A stretch of DNA of 64,000 nucleotides from Nostoc sp. C052 (GTDB taxonomy: Bacteria; Cyanobacteriota; Cyanobacteriia; Cyanobacteriales; Nostocaceae): positions 4,150,001 to 4,214,000 of the forward strand of contig NZ_CP040272.1 in the NCBI RefSeq assembly GCF_013393905.1. The letters are read 5' to 3'. Each line of letters opens with the position of its first letter. Position 1 is the stretch's first letter. Below, in pieces: positions 60,131 to 64,000 of the stretch. A program made the position numbers and the translations under genes. The notes under the pieces were generated by a model, which saw only the letters and a program-made list of their open reading frames with translations, was not told the DNA's origin and did no database searches.

Positions 60131-62476
60131 TCAAGGAGTTTCTGAAGATGATTCCGAGCAATATTTTGTGGTAGCGTTTACTTGGTCTAAGGTATTCATT
60201 AATGAGTCATTCCGTAGCATGGGGTGTCTGCTTTGGGAATTTACAATATCATCAAAAACTTCCAGATCCTCAAGAACCTCTGATGCAGACTGATATCGCT
60301 GTTTGAAATCATCCAGCACCATTTTACTGAGAATCTTAGCTAGGGAGTGGCTTACCTGAGTGCTATCGCTCCATTTAATCTCTCCATTAGTATCTCTACT
60401 TAACTCACGGGGGGCTATACCTGTCAAGGCTTTAATCCCAACCATCCCGACTGCATAGATGTCACTACTGTAGTGTGGACGCCCAAAACATTGTTCGTTT
60501 GGTGCGTAACCCTGAGTACCAATGCCAATGGTAAAAGGCGTGGACTCTTGATCGTCAAGCGGTTTTATGGTTACTTCTTTGACAGCGCCAAAGTCAATCA
60601 ATACCAATTTACCGTCTGAATGTTGCCGGATAATATTGCTGGGTTTTATATCCCGATGAATGACATTATGTTCATGAACAAATGTTAATGTTTGCAATAA
60701 ATCTCTGACAATTTTGATCGTTGCAATTTCTCCAATTACTCTACCTGTTGGCAATTCCTGATTTAAAGGATGACCAATTATGTATTCTTGGACTAAATAA
60801 AATTCTTCGTCTTCTTCAAAATACGCCAAAAGTTGAGGGATTTGTGGGTGCGTTCCCAATTTTTCTAATGTTTGGGCTTCTGAGTTAAATAAACGTCTCG
60901 CAAGTTGCAACCCTTCTGGTTTAGTGCTGGCTGGTTTTAGTTGTTTGACAACACATTGCGGATTCCCAGGACGTTGAGTATCTTCAGCAATGTAGGTTTC
61001 GCTAAATCCACCGGAACCGAGAACTTTGACAATTTTGTAGCGTCTAGCCAAGATTTTGCCGGATAAGGCTAAATCTCGTTGCTGGATTAGGTCTTGAAAG
61101 TCATCTTGTTGGCTGATAATCTCTTGGACAACGGGGGAAGTTTTATACTTCTGAAAAATATCTATTAGTTGGCGTTTTCTGATGCTTTCCCTCGCCACAG
61201 AGGTTCCCAAGTAGCAAAATCCAGTCATTGCGATCGCAATCATTGGTACAGTAGTGGGAAAAATTAACTGACCATAGACAAATAACCCATAGCTAATTCC
61301 TCCCCAACTGCCAGATAAGGCAAGGCTATAGAGAAATCTATTGATACTACGCTTGCGTCTGCTAATCATTAAGGCTGTGCTGCCAACTAACATTAGCACG
61401 AACAAACCTTGCAATGGTAAATTGTTAATTCCTGGGGCGATCGCTTTACCTGTCATCAAAGTTGCGATCGCATTGGCATGAATTTCCACGCCGGACATGG
61501 GTTCAGTACTTTTGCTCGCAGCGATGGGATAATAATCATTGTTTAACTTATCCGTCGCACCAATTAGCACGATCTTGTCTTTAAAGAACTTTCCCTGTTG
61601 TAAATAGGTGTTCCAGTTTTCTGGGTCTAATACGTGCCAAAAGGGTATTTGCTCAAATGTACCCGCACTCCCCCAAAAATAAATGCGATCGCCCTTTGGT
61701 CGGGGATAATTTACTTGTGCTGCTTTCAGGGCTGCTTCATCAAAGGAAAGTTGCTTCTGAGTAAATAAATTATCTTCACCTAATAACTTGGGAAACTCAC
61801 TCGCTAATCGATGAACTTTTCCATCTACTTCTAAGGGAAAATTAACTGAGCCAATGGACACTGACCCGGTGCGAAACATTTGGTGTGGGTCTGTTAGCTG
61901 CATAAAAGACCCTTGGTGTGTCTGGGAATTTTCGTAAACGGCTGCTAAGGTAACTTTACTGCCATATTTTTGCAATACGGCTTGGAATTGGCGATCGTCA
62001 GTAACTCCATAGCTACTAGTTGTATCAAAAACAATATCTAAAGCTACAGAGCGGGCACCTGCTTGGATTAATTTTGTGATTACCTCGGAGTATGCAGCAC
62101 GTTGATAAGGATAAGATTTCAGTGTTTCTAGGTAGGCATACTGTTTCGGATCTGTTTTATAGTACTGTTCGGGAACTGATATTGACTGATCGTCTATTGC
62201 TAAAATTACAATGTCTTCTGGAGGCACAATCGGCCCACGCAGTTGAAAAAAGCTAGAGAGCACTTGATTATCCATCAATTGAACCAATTCCCACCCAGAA
62301 GCACTCAGCAGCCCTGCCCCGATTGCCCAACTTCCAGCCAGGAGATGACCTAAGCGAACCATCCACCTGGATTGGCGAGCCGATGCTGTCGAAGTTACTT
62401 TTGTCGGTTTACTTGACAGTCTATTGGCAGCAGAGACATAGTTTTTAGTTAAGGTAGATGTAGGTTCTTCTGCCAT
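60131..62476 (-). CDS. CHASE2-domain Ser/Thr protein kinase
   Basis: A 781-residue membrane kinase. A first helix at about 45-65 is followed by an extracytoplasmic CHASE2 sensor domain (about 75-330): VILAIDDQSI, AARSVALDIVFD-like segment and EIHANAIATLMTG. Three helices come next (about 345-410). The kinase domain (about 480-760) has VLGSGGFSETYIAED (Gly loop), VVKQLKP (Lys), HRDIKPSNII, IDFGAVKE and GTQGYAPNEQ. This arrangement is common in cyanobacteria and senses an unknown external signal. Catalytic residues are intact. It is monocistronic. The 740-bp region upstream is long and may hold regulatory signals. Confidence 0.93.
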   Translation of the reverse strand: MAEEPTSTLTKNYVSAANRLSSKPTKVTSTASARQSRWMVRLGHLLAGSWAIGAGLLSASGWELVQLMDNQVLSSFFQLRGPIVPPEDIVILAIDDQSISVPEQYYKTDPKQYAYLETLKSYPYQRAAYSEVITKLIQAGARSVALDIVFDTTSSYGVTDDRQFQAVLQKYGSKVTLAAVYENSQTHQGSFMQLTDPHQMFRTGSVSIGSVNFPLEVDGKVHRLASEFPKLLGEDNLFTQKQLSFDEAALKAAQVNYPRPKGDRIYFWGSAGTFEQIPFWHVLDPENWNTYLQQGKFFKDKIVLIGATDKLNNDYYPIAASKSTEPMSGVEIHANAIATLMTGKAIAPGINNLPLQGLFVLMLVGSTALMISRRKRSINRFLYSLALSGSWGGISYGLFVYGQLIFPTTVPMIAIAMTGFCYLGTSVARESIRKRQLIDIFQKYKTSPVVQEIISQQDDFQDLIQQRDLALSGKILARRYKIVKVLGSGGFSETYIAEDTQRPGNPQCVVKQLKPASTKPEGLQLARRLFNSEAQTLEKLGTHPQIPQLLAYFEEDEEFYLVQEYIIGHPLNQELPTGRVIGEIATIKIVRDLLQTLTFVHEHNVIHRDIKPSNIIRQHSDGKLVLIDFGAVKEVTIKPLDDQESTPFTIGIGTQGYAPNEQCFGRPHYSSDIYAVGMVGIKALTGIAPRELSRDTNGEIKWSDSTQVSHSLAKILSKMVLDDFKQRYQSASEVLEDLEVFDDIVNSQSRHPMLRNDSLMNTLDQVNATTKYCSESSSETP

Positions 62477-63215
62477 GTCGTGTTACTGATTGATTTAAGT
62501 CCAACACTTTTATTTATTCAGACCACGTTTTAGTGTAAGCACATTGAAATAAGACTTAAATGATAATTTTATACATTTGTAAAGTATCTTCTATCGTTCA
62601 AAAAACTTTTATTGGCAGAGCTAGCCCCCAAGAGATTTCTACTCAAGCACTACCTAATTTATTCTTTTTGGATTAAGTGAGTTACAAGTAGTGATTGTCT
62701 CACAGATCGGAGCCGGATATACTCTGCCTCTGCATTTAGTTGTGGCAAGATTTTACCATAACCTAACCAACAGCTACGCTCTTAACTGGGCGCTCTACCC
62801 AAAGCTCTCCCAAGTCTGTCTTCTGTGTCTAGCGCAATGTTGTTAATCTCCACAAAGCCTATCCTGATACTGACAGCTTTACTTACAGATAAGCATTAAC
62901 TTATATCCTACCCTAAGCTTATGCTATACCTCTTTAGGAGTAAACTTTAATGTTATGCAGTGATGAATGCTGTTACTTAGTCAATTTTATTGGTAGATTT
63001 CGATCGCAGGGTAGCTATTGTAGTGCTGGAGGTGAATAAGATTAGCACCCAGGATCTCAACTCCAATGTTGTAGGCGTTTTTATGCCTTGAAAGAGGTAG
63101 GATAAAAGCTATAGATAAAGAGCTACTTTATAGATATTAGCAAACAAGGCATTTGAAAATTGCTATAATCTATTGTTCCATCTAAATTCATTTATATTAT
63201 TAGGTGTAAATTTGT
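62477..63215. other. Long non-coding gap
   Basis: A 739-bp gap between divergent genes. It is AT-rich. I looked for tRNA, small ORFs and palindromes; only weak inverted repeats were seen (for example AAAGCTATAGATAAAGAGCTACTTT near 63105). No feature is supported. Confidence 0.4.
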
Positions 63216-63737
63216 ATGGGTTCTCCAATGAATCGTCTGTCTATTTTTGTAGACGGAAACAATATGTTCTATGCTCAACAAAAAAATGGCTGGTTTTTTG
63301 ACCCGCGGCGCGTCTTAGAATACTTTAAACATGAGCAATCAGAAACAACATTAATTAATGCCTTCTGGTACACTGGCTTAAAAGACCCACAAGATCAACG
63401 AGGTTTCAGAGATGCTCTCATTAGTCTAGGATATACGGTCAGGACTAAAATTCTGAAAGAATATTATGATGATACGTCCGGTCGCTACTCGCAAAAAGCG
63501 AATTTAGATATTGAAATTGTTGTAGATATGTTTAATACAGTAGACCAGTATGACCGAGTAGTATTATTCAGTGGCGATGGAGATTTTGAACGAGCAATAG
63601 AACTATTACGCTCAAAAAATACACATATTACGGTAGTATCAACTGAAGGAATGATCGCTAGAGAGCTGCGGAATGCTACTGATAGATATATAGATTTAAA
63701 TGATATCAGAGATCAAATAGAAAAAACCGAAGGTTAG
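63216..63737 (+). CDS. NYN domain (LabA/DUF88-type) protein
   Basis: A 173-residue protein with the NYN nuclease fold of the PIN-like superfamily: LSIFVDGNNMFYAQ (first Asp), KANLDIEIVVDMFN (acidic pair) and VVLFSGDGDFERAIELL (final acidic site). These three acidic groups bind Mg. The DUF88/LabA family includes the circadian output protein LabA of Synechococcus and probable RNases. The start is ATG 63216, with another ATG four codons on. leuA follows 95 bp later on the same strand. Confidence 0.9.
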   Translation: MGSPMNRLSIFVDGNNMFYAQQKNGWFFDPRRVLEYFKHEQSETTLINAFWYTGLKDPQDQRGFRDALISLGYTVRTKILKEYYDDTSGRYSQKANLDIEIVVDMFNTVDQYDRVVLFSGDGDFERAIELLRSKNTHITVVSTEGMIARELRNATDRYIDLNDIRDQIEKTEG

Positions 63738-63832
63738 TATCCTTAGCAATTATTTACAAAAGTAAGAGTAAAAGAAAAACTAAGGTTGAAGATATATTAA
63801 GCCACTAGTAAACACTAAACAACAAACGGCAA

Positions 63833-64000
63833 ATGACAAACCAAACAGATCGAATCATCATTTTTGATACGACATTGCGAGATGGAGAGCAGTGTCCAGG
63901 AGCGACTTTGAATATAGACGAAAAGCTAGTTATTGCCAAACAATTAGCGCGTCTAGGTGTAGATGTCATTGAGGCAGGATTTGCCTTTGCGAGTCCTGGG
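63833..64000 (+). CDS. leuA: 2-isopropylmalate synthase, N-terminal part (cut by window end)
   Basis: The first 56 codons of LeuA: IIIFDTTLRDGEQCPGATLN is the HMGL-like signature with the metal-binding Asp and catalytic Arg. Then the first helix, KLVIAKQLARLGVDVIEAGF, and FASPG. It condenses acetyl-CoA and 2-ketoisovalerate in leucine synthesis. The remaining 480 or so residues lie beyond the window. The ATG at 63833 starts within CAAATGACAAAC. Confidence 0.95.
   Translation, partial: MTNQTDRIIIFDTTLRDGEQCPGATLNIDEKLVIAKQLARLGVDVIEAGFAFASPG

Noticed and set aside
60033..60293. 86-residue plus-strand ORF
   Set aside because: It overlaps the C-terminal end of the CHASE2 kinase and a dispersed palindrome and has no coding character.

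Overview
The window is chromosomal DNA from a filamentous, heterocyst-group cyanobacterium of the Nostoc/Anabaena type. This rests on: very frequent GCGATCGC (HIP1) octamers inside and between genes; a psaM gene for photosystem I; heptanucleotide tandem repeats and many short palindromic dispersed repeats between genes; an excess of histidine kinases, Ser/Thr kinases, WD40 and pentapeptide-repeat proteins; and a PEP-CTERM protein. There are no rRNA genes, no tRNA gene that I could recognise, no CRISPR array and no complete insertion sequence.

Layout. 0-4.3 kb: PPOX-fold protein, DUF937 protein, membrane histidine kinase, a tiny membrane protein and a Uma2 nuclease-fold protein. 4.3-6.8 kb: a MITE-like element, a 21-bp tandem repeat block and a large pentapeptide-repeat protein with a hexanucleotide-encoded (X-Ala)n segment. 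7.1-11.2 kb: a tight ThDP-enzyme / ketosynthase III-like pair, then a GDSL esterase. 11.4-15 kb: a STAND ATPase with an N-terminal HTH and 14 WD40 repeats. 15.4-18 kb: gene-poor, with two ribbon-helix-helix (RHH) loci (one broken by a MITE) and a fatty-acid-hydroxylase-like gene. 18-24.3 kb: a signalling operon (GAF kinase, six-PAS hybrid kinase, response regulator). 24.6-28 kb: flavin reductase and two flavin-dependent monooxygenases, probably for organosulfur use. 28.3-38.9 kb: a mix including a BioD-like protein, DprA-like protein, broken MAPEG gene, YajQ, GST, TPR protein, PsaM, sugar kinase, dienelactone hydrolase and GlcNAc-kinase-type ATPase, plus an unusual transposase/permease chimera. 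39-46.4 kb: GTPase, hydrolase, Ser/Thr kinase, a broken nuclease-type pseudogene and an ABC-2 exporter. 46.8-57.5 kb: UbiB-type kinase, YidD, mannose-1-P guanylyltransferase, LCP ligase, lumenal pentapeptide protein, four-GAF kinase and MurJ. 57.6-64 kb: hypothetical proteins, an outer-membrane barrel-like protein, a CHASE2 Ser/Thr kinase, an NYN protein and the start of leuA.

How genes may work together: 17990-24278 looks like one phosphorelay transcription unit. 24669-28026 pairs an FMN reductase with monooxygenases that need reduced flavin. 44584-46433 is one exporter. 48829-57483 is rich in cell-envelope functions (ManC, LCP, MurJ, YidD). 7185-10089 is a candidate two-gene biosynthetic cassette.

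The strongest unexpected signal is the population of small non-autonomous elements. Family A (123 and 122 bp) occurs twice with perfect 10-bp target duplications; one copy splits an RHH gene and the other adds 44 in-frame codons to a small ORF. Family B (101 bp, twice) has related ends and a 9/10-matching 10-bp duplication. A 24-bp in-frame repeat puts a stop codon into a MAPEG gene. Function calls come from reading the translated sequence and remembered family motifs; no database search was possible.
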